A stretch of DNA of 64,000 nt from Anaeramoeba flamelloides (GCA_027625915.1 JANTQA010000070.1:14885001-14949000); one strand, 5' to 3'. Positions 21,398-33,363 are shown, counted from the stretch's first letter. Notes: generated by a model not told the origin, from the letters alone. A program made the numbers and translations.

Positions 21398-23694
21398 AAT
21401 TGAAATTGAAATATTAAAATTACAATTACAAATCAAACAAGAAGAAACTAAACAAATAAAAATAAAAGAAGATATAAAACAAAAAGAATAAAATATGAAA
21501 AGAAATTGTACTACCAAAATCTTCATAGTAAAAGTATTATTGTTAGTACAGACCGCTCTTTACAAGTAAATAACGAACAATGGTTTCTTAGTGTTCAAGA
21601 TCTTTTTAAATCCTAACAGTTCACAATTATTCAAAAAAGCAGAAAAAATTGTTTAATAAGCTACCAGAATTTGAATCTGGAAATGAAATAGTCAAAAATA
21701 TTATTAAAAATTTTCAAAAAACAAATACAATAGCAACAGCAACAGCAATAGCAACAGCAGCAGCAACAACAACAACCACAATAATTCACCATTTATTTTG
21801 CTAGACACACAAAAAAAAACCCATATAAACTTCTTAAAGATAATGGCAAAACTTTTTTCATCTGATATTTTGATCTTAAATAATAAAAAAAAACAAATTA
21901 TCAAGAATATCAAAAAAGTTGAGACAAAGGTAAATCCCAATGGTTAAATAAAAACCTGAATCTTTTTGATATTTTTGGGATCATTGAAGTTAAGAAACCA
22001 ACTTTAAAAAGTATGAAATGGATTACAAAAAATAACATTGGTCAATTATTTAAATATGCATTTCTTATTTTTTGAACAACAATTTATGTGTAAAGATACT
22101 TTTTTTTGTTTTTTTAACAAATGGAATTAATGTTTTAGAATTTAAATTAACAAAAAAACTACATTAAAATATTCAAATAATTCTTTATTGAAAATAAATA
22201 GGAAATTTTATGAAATAAAAAAATGGTATAATTTAAATTTTTTTCATTATAATAATGACAACAACAACAACAATAATAATAATAAACAAGAAAAAGAAAA
22301 AGAAGTAAAACATAAAATTAAAAACAAGAAAAATGAAAAACAAAAAAATGACTGTAAAATGTTTTTGATTATTCAAGATCAAATAAATTATTAAATGAAC
22401 AATTTTCTACAACTATTGTTGTTAAAAAAAAACTTGATAAAACAAATTATAAGATTTCTAAATTTTTGGGAAAAGGCTCTTTTGGAACAGTATTTGAATT
22501 ATCACGAGATCTAAAAATCAAGCAAATATTCAAAAAAAGAAAAAGAAATTGGAAGTATTGTTATTCTAAAACAACCAAGAGTTTTAAAAAGTTTAGTTTA
22601 TAATTCAATGAATCTATTTAAGAGAGTTATTAACAATGAAATGAATATTTTGAAAATCTTTAAAGAGAATCAAATCTCAAAAAATGTTCCAGAACATATA
22701 ATGTATAATAAAGATCAAATGTATTTAATCATGAAGCCTAAATGTAAAAAAAAATTTGTAATAATAATATTTTTAATTTAGATTTTTTGGAAAAATTTTT
22801 TTAATTGCTTTAAAGAAAATTCATAAAATTGGAATTATACATCGAGATTTAAGAATATCAAATATAATGATTAATCCAGATGATACAAATCAACCTATTA
22901 TTATTGATTGGGGATGCGCGTGGAGTACTTACAATAATAATACAGTCAGTTTCACTTTTTAAGGCACAAACTTTCAACGAAATTTAAGGCACAAAAAAAT
23001 CTCAAATTAAGGCACAAAATTTGGAATTTTTTTTTTTACATATTATTTTACTAGAATTTGAATTTTGTGCCTTAATTTGAGATTTTTATTGTGCCTTAAA
23101 TTTCGTTGAAAGTTTGTGCCTTAAAAGTGAAACTGACTGTATCAACAACAAACACAATAATAAGAATAATTTTATTAATAATAATGAAAATATTATTGAA
23201 GCAACACAATTTAATTTTTGTACATTTTATCATGGTAACATCTGGAAAAATTCTAATAAAAACGGAAATTCTAAAAATCAAAATTATTTTCCTGAACATG
23301 ATCTTGAAATAATAATCAATAATTTGATTTATTTTTATTTAAAAAATGATGAAGAATTTATAGATTTATTTAAATATAAAATTCAGAAAAATTATATATT
23401 TTCAGAAACTATTATATGGAAAGATGTATATAAAAAAAATTGGATCAAATGTTTTTTATAGAAGAATATATTAAAGAAGAAAATAATAATGACAATGACG
23501 AAGAAGAAAATGATGACGACGACGACTATGGAGACGACGACGACTACTACAAAAATGATGATAATGAAATAGAAGAAATAAATAATTCTATTGAAAAAAT
23601 TACATTAAAAGAGAAAAAATATTTTAATAGATCTTCAATTTGGTATCAATGTTTTAATAATCTTATTCAATTTTTAAACCAAAAAATAAATTAA
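21119..23694 (+). pseudogene. Ser-rich, coiled-coil, PD-(D/E)XK plus protein-kinase effector-like gene, decayed and split by a MITE
   Basis: Collinear fragments in several frames. A polyserine run (21119-21220, TCG/TCA/TCT codons) is followed by a Lys/Glu coil (21230-21490). IFGIIEVKKPTLKS then GQLFKYAFLI (about 21975-22075) fits ExK then Gln of a PD-(D/E)XK fold. FLTNGINVLEF follows at about 22115. Kinase motifs are a glycine loop LGKGSFGTVFEL (about 22465), the catalytic loop IHRDLRISNIMI (about 22838) and IIDWGCAW (about 22899), with DWG in place of DFG. A family 1 MITE (22943-23139) sits just after the DWG motif, and the C-lobe resumes after it (FPEHDLEIIINNLIYFYL, about 23290). The nuclease-kinase order matches Crinkler and fungal FunK1-type effectors. 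Frame breaks plus the insertion mean no intact kinase is encoded. Confidence 0.6.
22943..23139. mobile_element. MITE family 1, copy 5, inside kinase gene
   Basis: Complete, TA on both sides, forward centre. It interrupts the kinase reading frame between the activation segment and the C-lobe. Confidence 0.9.
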
Positions 23695-24692
23695 AAAAAA
23701 AATAAATAAATAAAAATATTTTGAGTAATCATTTTAGAGACATTTTCCAAAAATTTATCTATCTAAAAATCAAATAATTTATTTTATTATGTCTAGTTGA
23801 TAATAATAGAAGAAAATCAAACACAAGAAATTAGAAAATAAAGTAAAAAAAAGTAAAAAAAAAAAAAAAGAAAGAAAATAATTATATAATGAAATTAACA
23901 TGAAAAACAATGAAATTAAGGAACTTCAAGTAGAATTAAAATTATAATAATCAACAAATTAAATTGTAGAACTTCAAGAAAAAGTAAAAGAGATTCAGAT
24001 TTGAAAAAAAAAAAAGTCATATAAAATGTGGATGTTCAGCAATTCCGTTTTTGTTGATAAAAAGGTGATATTTTTTACTAATAGGCTATTTTTTCTACTA
24101 AAAGATTGATTTTGTGGAATTTATAATATTTTCCTGAAAAAAATGACAAATTAGTTGAGAAAATCCAAATCCGTTAAAAAAGTTCAAATCCGCGAACATC
24201 TCAAAAAATGTTGTAAAAAATAGAGTTTTTATAAAAATATATTTCTCTTATTATTATTTTCTTTAATGAAATACACAAAAGTTAAATATAAAAACTAATA
24301 GATATAATACCATTATCTTATTTTATTAGAGTTTTAATATTATTTTAATGACTAAATTGATTTTTCATGAAAATATCATCAATTACTAAACACTTCTAGT
24401 AAAATTTTTCTAAATTTTTTTTTAGAAAAATTTAATCAAAAATAACAGTGGAAAATTGTATTTTTTACCACATTAAACACCCCCAAATCATGAATTTTAT
24501 TTCTAAAAATTCAAAGTATAAGTAATATAACACTTTTAATTTTTTTTTTTTGTTCTTTCTCATTTTAAAACAAATTAATTCTTGAAAACAAAATTGAGCA
24601 TTAATCGTGAAGATCTTCAATTTACTTAAATTGAACAAATCTCAGGCTTTAAACAGAGATCTCAAAGCAAAACATCTAAAATTACTCTCAAA

Positions 24693-24723
<31 letters not shown>

Positions 24724-25118
24724 ATTGAAATTTCAAATTTTTGAATTTTTCGATTTCTTTGATTACTTCGATTTCTTCGATTGGATCGATTTCTAGGATT
24801 TCTAGGATTTCTTCGATTTCTTCGATTTCTAGGATTTCTAGGATTTCTTCGATTTCTTCGATTTCTAGGATTTTTATTTTAACAAAAGAATAAGAAAAAA
24901 GAAATTTGTTTTTTTTTTTTTTTTTTTTTTTTTTTCAAGAAATTAATTCAATAAAGACTTATTGGTTTCAAATGTTTTATTTTTATTAATAGTTCCAGGG
25001 TTTTTGATATAGAGTATTGAGTAAAATAAGTTATTAAAGAATTTAATTTTTTTTTTTTAAATTTTGGATTGCCCCACTTTTTTGGGATGGTGCTTATATA
25101 TATATATATATATATATA
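23695..25118. other. Non-coding region with nonamer array
   Basis: No gene. GATGTTC near 24031 faces GAACATC near 24200, perhaps a small degraded inverted-repeat element. Poly-T lies at 24690-24723 and 24909-24935. At about 24740-24870 there are alternating GATTTCTTC and GATTTCTAG nonamers. TTGCCCCACTTTTTTGGGA at about 25070 matches the right end of the 34-kb TIR elements. (TA)n lies at 25096-25118. Confidence 0.5.
24740..24870. repeat. Nonamer array GATTTCTTC/GATTTCTAG
   Basis: Two interleaved 9-mers arranged as alternating blocks (TTC-TTC, then TAG-TAG, repeated). Confidence 0.8.
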
Positions 25119-26459
25119 GTGTAACACAAAAAAAATTTTGTCAAAATTTGGATTAATTTTTATTAAAATAGAAAATGTGGTTTTTATTCAAATGAATTGA
25201 TTTTCAAAATTTGACCTATGAAATTTTGATTTTATTAATTAATCATTTTATTTAAGTTATACTTATTACAAAATTTCATTTACCAAAATGTTGAAAACAA
25301 AAAAATCAGTCAATTGAGAGAAAAAAATAGCAAATAGTTATTAAATTAAACGAAAGGTTTTCAATTAAAAAAATTATGAAGAGATAATAACATCACAAAA
25401 CAAAACAATAAGAAATTGGTGTAAACAATATGAACAAGGTTCATTACATAAAAAAAAGGAAGTGATCTTAAAAGAAAAATTTATTTTAATTATTATGAAA
25501 AAGTTAAAAAATTAGAAAATATTTTGAAAGAAAATTTCAACAAAATATGTTTAGAAATTAAGATCAATGATTAGGAAAAAAACAATTACAATTCAAATTA
25601 TCTTCTGATACTATAAGAATATACCCAGAAGAAATCAATTGGAGACGGGTTAAACTAATTAAGATTTCAAAGATTTCTGAGTAAAATACAAAGAAAATAT
25701 TAGTGTATGGATTACAACATAATTATATTATAATTAGAAAAAAGGTTATTTTTTCAGATGAATTGAAAATAGAGTTATTTCTAAATACTTCATAATTTTT
25801 AGAAAAAAAAACCCAAGAAATACCAAAAAAAGAAAAATCTTATCAAAATATTTCCATAATAGTTTGATGTGGTATTTCATTGTTTCTGTGATTTGTAAAA
25901 ATTTTAATTATTATTGTGAAAAAATGTTGATAAAAACTCTTGAAAATCTAAAATGAATTTCTCAGGTTTATACCTCAATTCTTGAATAATAACAAAGATC
26001 CCTTTATTAATAAACATTATGTTAAACAAGAATTTGAATTCCTTCAAGAGAATGCACCAATTCATATATCAAAATATACTATCAATTGGTTTAAAAATAA
26101 CAATATCAATCTGACTGATTTCCCAATCCTCAATCACCCTGATCTAAATCCTATGGAGACAATATTGATAGAGTTAAAGACTTTGTTCAAGAGACAACAC
26201 CTACCAGATGAATTAATACTCGTAATTTTAAAATTTTTGAAAAAAATTTCCCCTTTTTAAAATTTAAAAACAACATATCAAACACTCAAAAAAAAACATT
26301 GAAGATTATTATTGTTGCAATTAGTGAATAAATTGGTTAAGACTTGAGAGTCATTTTAGATAACTAAATAAAAAGAAATAAATAAACAGTTTTAATCTTT
26401 ATCTTTTTGTTTTTTCAAACTAATAACTTTTTGAGACAATTTTTTTTTGTGTAACACAT
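25119..26459 (+). mobile_element. Tc1-like transposon, degenerate
   Basis: The left end GTGTAACACAAAAAAAATTT and right end AATTTTTTTTTGTGTAACAC are near-perfect inverted repeats with TA at each border. Between them is a rightward, heavily frameshifted transposase. The left border abuts a (TA)n tract. Confidence 0.75.
25290..26260 (+). pseudogene. Tc1-like transposase remnant
   Basis: Only the C-terminal part reads cleanly (from about 25982): FLQENAPIHISKYTINWF corresponds to the second catalytic Asp region (Glu-Asn here where Asp-Asn is usual), followed by HPDLNPMETILIELK, the DLNPIE-type block. Upstream text (about 25290-25970) changes frame repeatedly and the first catalytic motif is not legible. 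Dead copy. Confidence 0.65.
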
Positions 26460-27483
26460 TATATAATAGATAAAAAATTTCAAAATATTTTTTTATAAAA
26501 CTGAAATTTCGAAAAGAAAAATTTAGTACAAACTTACTTCACAGATACCATAATTTATTTCAAAACATATTTCATTCTAAGTGTAATTCTCATATCATCA
26601 CAAAATTTCTATTCAAAAATCTTTTTTTAATTTATCAAAGAAAATTCAAAATTTTCATTCAGAATTTTTTTCAAAATTTGTTGTTTATAAAACAGAAACA
26701 ACCTGGGTAATTTTTTCAATTTGATTTTATTCGAAGAAGAATTGAAAATTGCCTTCTTTGGCTCAATTGGTTAATTTAATTTGAAAATGTAGAATTCTTT
26801 TTTTAATTCAATTTGAGATTTTTTTATATTATTTTTCTTTATTTATTCCCTAGAAATATTTAGTTCAGGAAGGAGATGTATTGATTTTGTAAGATTTCAG
26901 AAATTCAAACATAGAATTTTCTTTCTCTCTTCTTCATTTGTTTTGGTTCCTATGGTTCCTTTGGTTCCTTTCGGTTTCTGTGATTTCTGTGATTTTTGTG
27001 ATTCCTTTGATTTTTATTTTTTTTTAATTTTTTTTAAAAAACAAATCAAAAATGAATCACAGAAATCACAGAAACCCAAAAAAAGATACCAAAGGAACCA
27101 AAGGAATCAAAGAGACCAAAAGAAAGTGAACCTGAAAATATAAAAAAACATATTTTATATTATGTATCTGAAGATAAATCTAAAATGAAATTTTTAAAAT
27201 AATTTTTTATTACAGTCATAATAAGAAGATAAGATGTTTATTAAAATGTTTTTTTTTTATTTTTTTCAGATTAGATGCATTTTCGAGACATATTATAATA
27301 TTTTTTTTTATAGAGGGCTACTGATAAAAGTGAAAATTATTCAATTTTAAAAGGTAAATTTTCACTTTTGTTATTTAAATTTCATAATTTTGAACATCAT
27401 TTTTAAATTTTAAAATTTTTTTCTGATTTGTTTCTTAAAAATAATTAATTTTTTCAATAATTATTATAATGATTATTATTATG

Positions 27484-27519
<36 letters not shown>
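26460..27519. other. Non-coding region with inverted oligomer arrays
   Basis: No gene. 26940-27005 (TTGGTTCC and GATTTCTGT units) and 27057-27128 (CACAGAAA and GGAACCAAA units) are mutually inverted, so the region can fold into a hairpin with ~60-nt arms. (ATT)n lies at 27462-27521. Confidence 0.6.
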
Positions 27520-29045
27520 TCAAATTGATATTGTGATGAAAAATTCTACTCTTAATAAAATTATGACAAAAGATTTGATCCCAATTTGTAGGATCGAAAA
27601 GATATAAAAATGAATTAAATCCTTCTGGAATTTGTCGTTGTTGTGTTTTTTTTTAAATTTGACATCTGAAATTATTATAAACACAAAAGGAAAAAACTCG
27701 ATCAAATTTTTAATTTTTTTCCATTCAATTAAAATATTTGTAGGATTTTTCTCTCCGCATTTTGATTGAATTAAAACAATTAAATACTTTGGTTTTTGTA
27801 ACTTTTTTAAATTTTTAAGAAATATGTTATTGTTTAATTTCCATAAATTAGATCCATATTCTGTATTTTTAAGAAATGTGTTTAATTGATGTTTCCAAAG
27901 TTTTAATCCCTTTCCTCTTTCTTGTTCTAAGATTGGTAAAATGAGAAAGGAATCAGCAAATGGCGAACCATAAATATTAAGAAAGCCAATATATTCCTCA
28001 CAAAGTTTAGGTTTTGAATAAATTAATAATTTTTTAAAATTACTAGATTTAATTTGTCCCGTTTTTGAATTGTCAGGAATGATACTAAAATTATTATCAT
28101 CATTATCATTGGCAGATGGTTTTAATTGTAATTTTTTAACATTAAAACAATTTCCTGTAATACAAATCTGAAGATTTGAAAACAAACATTTTGAAATAAT
28201 TTTCATTTCCTTTGTTTGGAAAAAAATATTTTGAAATAATAATATTATTTGATTTTGATTTTGATTTTGATATTGCATTTTATTCTTCTTATGCTTGTAA
28301 TTGACTATTAGAATTTGAATTCTTAAAAGAAATGTTATAAGATCATCTTTTTCATTAGTTTCTGCGAAATTCTTTGTTTTTGTTGGAGTTTCAAATTTTC
28401 TTGGATAATGAAAATCTTGTAGTTCTGTTCTTTCTTTCATTAACTTATCAATATAAAAAAATGGTAAGATAATCCTTATATTTCCTTCACCATTATACTC
28501 TGATACCTTTTCACAAAATATTAATCCTTCATCTACTAATTCTAAAACGGTTTTTTTCGGAGGATTTTAAAAATAGATCAACAAATCTAAATCTTTTAGC
28601 CCCCATTAATTGGTATTCCAGTTAATGAGTAATAAAGCAATTGAAATAATGTTTCTTCTATTTTATTTTTTTAAGTAGATTTAAAGAAAGCATTTGTACA
28701 TCATTATCAAGCAAATTACATATATCCCTATAGATTTTCACGCAATATTCACGACAAATTTTTTGATCTCTTAGAAATAATTCTAATAAATCTGTATTTG
28801 TAAGATATTTATTAGTTTTTTTCTGAATCATAATTGTCTTTTCCTTTTCCTTTTCCTTTTCCTTTTCCTTTTCCTTTTCCTTTTCCTTTTTCTTTTCCTT
28901 TTTCTTTTCCTTTTTCCATCTTTTTCTTTTTACTCGATTCTTGATCTTGTATAAAAAAATTGTCGTTATAATTAGAAATTATATTTTCCTTATCTTGAAA
29001 TAATGCTTTTTTAATTCTCGTTCTAGTTAAATGGTATAGGGTTTT
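27520..29045 (-). pseudogene. CR-type gene fragment with PD-(D/E)XK nuclease-like end
   Basis: Read leftward from about 29045. LYHLTRTRIKKALFQ (about 29035) is followed by a (GGAAAA)n tract, TNTDLLELFLRDQKICREYC (about 28790), NDVQMLSLNLL, then after a frame change VDEGLIFCEK and IRIILPFFYIDKL (about 28460). The longest frame (28440-27520) contains YGSPFADSFLIL (about 27950), KPKYLIVLIQSKCGEK (about 27780) and FPFVFIIISDVKF (about 27680). This is the Asp, then QxK, then hydrophobic-strand pattern of the CR nuclease module also seen near 14.7 kb. No Walker A part remains upstream, where a MITE and A/T-rich DNA lie. Truncated, with at least two phase changes. Family assignment is by motif order. 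Confidence 0.5.
28843..28917. repeat. (CCTTTT)n hexamer tract
   Basis: About twelve imperfect hexamers coding Lys/Gly/Glu on the minus strand within the decayed CR-type gene. Confidence 0.85.
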
Positions 29046-29188
29046 CTCTAGCGAAAATCAGCGAAAATCGAAAATATCCGAAAATGATTTTCAATAATAA
29101 GTAAAACAATTCAATAATTTTTTTACTTATTATATCAATAATCCTAATTCAATAATGAGTACATTTTTTCTATAATTTTTTATACTTA

Positions 29189-29384
29189 CAGTCAGTTTCA
29201 CTTTTAAGACACAAACTTTCATCGAAATTTAAGGCACAAAAAAAATCTCAAATTAAAGCACAAAATTCAAATTCTAGTAAAAAAAATTGTAAAATAAAAA
29301 ATTCCAAATTTTGTGCCTTAATTAGAGATTTTTTTGTGCCTTAAATTTCGTTGAAAGTTTGTGCCTTAAAAGTGAAACTGACTG
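29189..29384. mobile_element. MITE family 1, copy 6
   Basis: Complete, TA on both sides, reverse centre. It lies just upstream of the truncated CR-type gene. Confidence 0.9.
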
Positions 29385-29593
29385 TATTATTTAAAAATTT
29401 TTTCTTCAATAATGAGTACACTTTTTCAATATTGATTTTTTTAGTTTTTCTATTTGAAATTTTTTTCGTTCTTTTGAATATATTCAATAATTGACTAAAA
29501 TATTCAATAAAATTTAAAATATAAATAACAAAAAATTTTCCTAATAAGAAATATAATTGTATATTAATTTATTTTTTTTTGTAAAAAAAAATA
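29385..29593. other. Non-coding spacer
   Basis: A/T-rich with short TTCAATAAT-type repeats. No gene seen. Confidence 0.4.
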
Positions 29594-30700
29594 TTATATT
29601 AAAAAGAAGAATATAAAAAATAATGAATTCATTTTTTTTATTGAATTTTGATGAATATAACAAAATTTGGAATTATTTTTTGTTTTATTCTTACATTTTA
29701 ATCCAGCTTTTGTCGTTGCAGTACATCTTAATATTTTTATTTGGGCTTTTTTTGGTTTTTTTGCTACCTTTTGAGAAAATATTATTTTTTTGTTCACTTT
29801 TTTTTTGAATTTATTTTTGTTTTTACACTCTTTTTGATTTTGCGCAAATTATTTTTCTTAACTGTTTGTTTTTTTTTTTTGTAATTGGACTGTTTATGGC
29901 TACCTTTTGAGAAAATTGTATTTTTTTGTTCATTTTGTTTTTTTTTTTTGGTTTTTGTTTTTACACTCTTTTTGATTTTGTTCAAATTATTTTTCTTAAT
30001 TGTTTGTTTTTTTTTTAATTGTTCGGTTTTTGAATTTCTTTCGAGTAATTAGAATATCCTCAACATCATAATTATTGATTATTGTTTTATAATTTATAGT
30101 TTTTTCTTGTTGAGGGGGGAAATATTCTTTTTCGCGTAATTTATCAACATACGGGTCCAATCTTCTTTTTCCTCTTGTATACTTTTCTCTAAATCTTTTT
30201 CATTATAGAAATAATAATTATTTTTAGTTGTCTCTTTAAACAACTTTGCATAATATTTTATTGCCTGTTGGTTTCTTCTTTTTTGAAACATATATTAAGG
30301 AATTTAAACCTGATTTCCTGTGATTGATTTTTTCATTAAGTTTTCTATTATTTTTTTCTAAATATCCATTTGTATGTTTACAATATTCTGGCAATATTGA
30401 ATAATTCCAATTTTGAATTGGATATTTCAATAAAAAGTTATTATAAAAATAAGTCATCACATTCTCATATTTTTCATTACCTCTGTATTTGTTGACAATT
30501 TGTTCCCATTTTGGAATAAAATTTTGAATTTCAGTAAATTGTAATGATTTTAGATCATCTTTGAATTTCTGAAGTTTTAAAGTTTTTTCCATTTTAAGAC
30601 CATCTATTTTTCTAATAAGACATTGTACAAAATGAAATTTGCAATATACAATTTTTGATCTAGGGAAATATTCATTAATTGCCAATGTGATACCTATGAT
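29594..30700 (-). pseudogene. Mutator-like (MULE) transposase C-terminal half, decayed
   Basis: Read leftward: GITLAINEYFPRSKIVYCKFH then FVQCLIRKI (about 30690-30600). This matches the MULE pattern in which a Phe-Pro...C.FH..Q block follows the second catalytic Asp. Then come NWNYSILPEYCKHTNGYLE and KNNRKLNEKINHRKSGL (about 30400-30310), the usual W...P..TN..E..N block. Frame changes are near 30290 and 30100. At about 29730 the frame RCTATTKAGLKCKNKTK then FCYIHQ forms a Cys/His cluster that looks metal-binding. AG at 30696-30697 followed by GTATCAC suggests an intron acceptor upstream. The N-terminal half and terminal repeats were not found. Confidence 0.6.
29860..30020. repeat. Repeated 170-bp T-rich unit
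   Basis: GCTACCTTTTGAGAAAAT, TTTTTTTGTTCA, TTTTTACACTCTTTTTGATT and AATTATTTTTCTTAA occur twice, at about 29762-29860 and 29899-30005. It is a tandem duplication inside the MULE remnant. Confidence 0.7.
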
Positions 30701-31082
30701 AAATATTTATAAAAAAATTTATGTAAATAGTGGAATTTTTTAGGAAAGATCAAGTTTCAATTTTAGAAGCATATGTAAATGAATAAACAATCTTTATTTA
30801 TTATTAATTGATTTATATCAATAATAATTTTCAATTCCAATAATCGCTATCCTATTTCAATAATCAGTTTGGGTTTTCAATAATTTTATTGATTTTATAT
30901 AATTCAATTAAGTTAAACAAATATTAAAAACCAATAATAATATTAAAATTTCAGTATTATATTCTATATTTCAATAATTTAATCAAAATTTCTAAAGTTC
31001 AAAAAAAAATAATAAATTGGAAAAATAAAATACAAAAAATACAAATTATCTTAAATAATTGTCTAATTTCAATAATAAATTA
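30701..31082. other. Non-coding spacer
   Basis: A/T-rich, with recurring TTCAATAAT words. No gene supported. Confidence 0.4.
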
Positions 31083-31230
31083 CAATTAGTTTCACTTTTA
31101 AGGCACAAACTTTCAACGAAATTCAAGACACAAAAAAATCTCTAATTAAGACACAAAATTTGTAATTTTTTTTTTTTTTACAATTTATTTTTACTATAAT
31201 TTGAATTTTGTGCCTTAATTTGAGATTTTG
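31083..31230. mobile_element. MITE family 1, copy 7, right end missing
   Basis: Begins CAATTAGTTTCAC after TA and runs through the centre to TTTGAGATTTTG, then stops where a second left end begins. The right ~45 bp are absent. Confidence 0.85.
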
Positions 31231-31233
31231 ATT

Positions 31234-31288
31234 ACAGTCAGTTTCACTTTTAAGGCACAAACTTTCAACGAAATTTAAGACACAAAAA
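31234..31288. mobile_element. MITE family 1, left-end fragment
   Basis: CAGTCAGTTTCACTTTTAAG through TTTAAGACACAAAAA after TA, then unrelated sequence. It abuts the truncated copy 7 and is probably an insertion into it followed by deletion. Confidence 0.85.
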
Positions 31289-31542
31289 ATGGAGATTGTA
31301 TTTGAGGAACGAAAATCGGCGAAAATTTTTATTGAAAAAAGTATTTTATTATTGATTATTATTTTTATTTTTTGAATGGTTTACATTTTATACTTTTTAT
31401 AATTTTTATTTAATAATTTTAAATTAAATTCAACAAAACAATATTTATTTCAATAAAGCAATATTTCTTTCAATAATTCAATATATTTATATCTTTCAAT
31501 TTTTATTGATATTTTCCAATTTTTATTGATAATCATTCAATA

Positions 31543-31740
31543 CAGTCAGTTTCACTTTTAAGACACAAACTTTCAACGAAATTTAAGGAACAAAAAAAAT
31601 CTCAAATTAAAGCACAATTTTTTGGAATTTTAATTAAACACAAATTATTTTACTAGAATTTGAATTTTGTGCCTTAATTTGAGATTTTTTTTGTGCCTTA
31701 AATTTCGTAGAAAGTTTGTGTCTTAAAAGTGAAACTGATG
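31543..31740. mobile_element. MITE family 1, copy 8
   Basis: Forward centre. The right end reads GAAACTGATG, with the C of CTGACTG lost, and is still followed by TA. It shares the CGTAGAAAG variant with copies at 19875 and 61935. Confidence 0.88.
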
Positions 31741-31884
31741 TAATTTATTATTGATATCAATAATTTATAAGATCATCTATTATTATTGTGTTTGAAACAA
31801 TTATATATGTATATATCTTCATGAAAAAAATATTGAGAATTTTTTTTTAAAATGTGAATAGTAAAAAAAAGATTATTGTATTTT

Positions 31885-32185
31885 CTTTTATTTAAAATCA
31901 AATACTTTTATTAAGAATAAAACTTTTAAAATTATAACTCGCCCACTTACTAGTAAGATGATTAATGAAATTACACTTGTTCAAAACCCGATTCAATCAA
32001 TCAAAAAAAAACATATTAAAAAATAATATTTTCCAAAATCTAGTAAGTTTCGATAAGACTTGATTGTTTTTTTCAAAAAAAAAATAGATCTATCAAGGTT
32101 TATCTAACAATTACTTGAGTTTTCTATAGATGCCAATTTTAATGAACTCTGATAGATTTATTACTAGACTCATAAAAATTTTGGT
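31885..32185. repeat. Dispersed repeat shared with 61040-61335
   Basis: Shared landmarks in order: AACTTTTAAAATTATAA, CACTNNNNNTAANGATGATTAATGA (spaced), AGTAGATCT-like, CAANTGCTTGAGT, TTTAATGA and TTATTA..AC/GTTTCATAAAAATTT. Direct orientation. Both copies lie just right of a family 1 MITE. Confidence 0.6.
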
Positions 32186-33025
32186 AATTTATAAAAAGAA
32201 TTTTATTGAAAATATTTGCATTTTGATAACAATTTTCATAATATTAACAATTAAATTTCTTACCTGTGGTTTTTTTAAATTAAATTATTTTTTTCACGAT
32301 TATAATTTTTATTTATAAATCTCTTTTGATAATAAATAATTATTATACAATGATATATTTTATAAAATGATCTAGGACTATAGAAAAAATAAAATAAAAT
32401 CATTAATTTATTTGAAAATTTAAAAAGTCTTATAAATTATTTATTTATTTAAAGAAAGGGGGTAATCAGAGAAAATTTATCAAATATAAAAAAGAGTTAG
32501 AAAGAAAATTAATAAAAATATAAATATATAAATTCAGAAAATTTGGTAAAACAGTTTAAACAGTTTCAAGAATAACATTAATGCAATTTTATTCACATTG
32601 AAAATAATTTTGATTTTTGTAAAATATGAAAATCATTTTTTCATCTTTTAGTTTTTTGTTTTCTTTTTCATTTCATATACATAATTCGTTTCATTTAATT
32701 ATTTTTTTTTTTTTCAAAAATTAATATAAATTTAAAGTTAAATTTGTCAAATAAAAGAACTCAAATGAAATTATTCTCTAGTAGATAACCATTTGATCGA
32801 TCAATATTCCTAATAGAAATTAAAAAAATTTACACATGTATTTTTTTTTGTTTTGTTCGCTTTAATATTTTTAACACATATATAATTTGTTAATATTGGA
32901 AATTATTTATTTTTTTTTAATTTTATGACTATTGTAATTTATAAACAATTATCAACATTTCGATTAATAAATGGTTCTAATTTGGTATTTCTGCTCGGAT
33001 TTAATTAAAATGGATTTTTTTAATA
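32186..33025. other. Non-coding region
   Basis: A/T-rich with no supported gene. TTGATCGATCAATATT near 32800 recalls the GATCGATCAA-type dispersed repeat, in inverse order. Confidence 0.4.
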
Positions 33026-33221
33026 CAGTCAGTTTCACTTTTAAGGCACAAACTTTCAACGAAATTTAAGGCACTAAAAAAATCTCAAATTAAAGCACAA
33101 AATTCAGCTTCTAGTAAAATAAATTGTAAAAATTAAAATTCCAAAAAATGTGCCTTAATTTGAGATTTTTTTGTACCTTAAATTTCGTTGAAAGTTTGTG
33201 CCTTAAAAGTGAAACTGACTG
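33026..33221. mobile_element. MITE family 1, copy 9
   Basis: Complete with TA borders, reverse centre. Carries the central variant CAGCTTCTAG, shared only with the copy at 60831. Confidence 0.9.
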
Positions 33222-33363
33222 TAAAATTCAACTTTTGTATGTTTAACATTTTCAATTGGCTTTAGTTATAATATTTAACTTTTAATTAAATATCATTTTT
33301 AAATTAAGAATGTTTTTTATTTCTTATCTTTGACTTATATATATATATATATATATATATAGT

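Noticed and set aside
23096..23312. Open frames on both strands reading through the MITE arms
   Set aside because: The same frames recur in every MITE copy because of the conserved arms; they are not genes.
26755..26830. tRNA-like start GCCTTCTTTGGCTCAATTGGTTA
   Set aside because: No anticodon stem, TPsiC arm or acceptor complement follows; the downstream sequence is plain A/T-rich.
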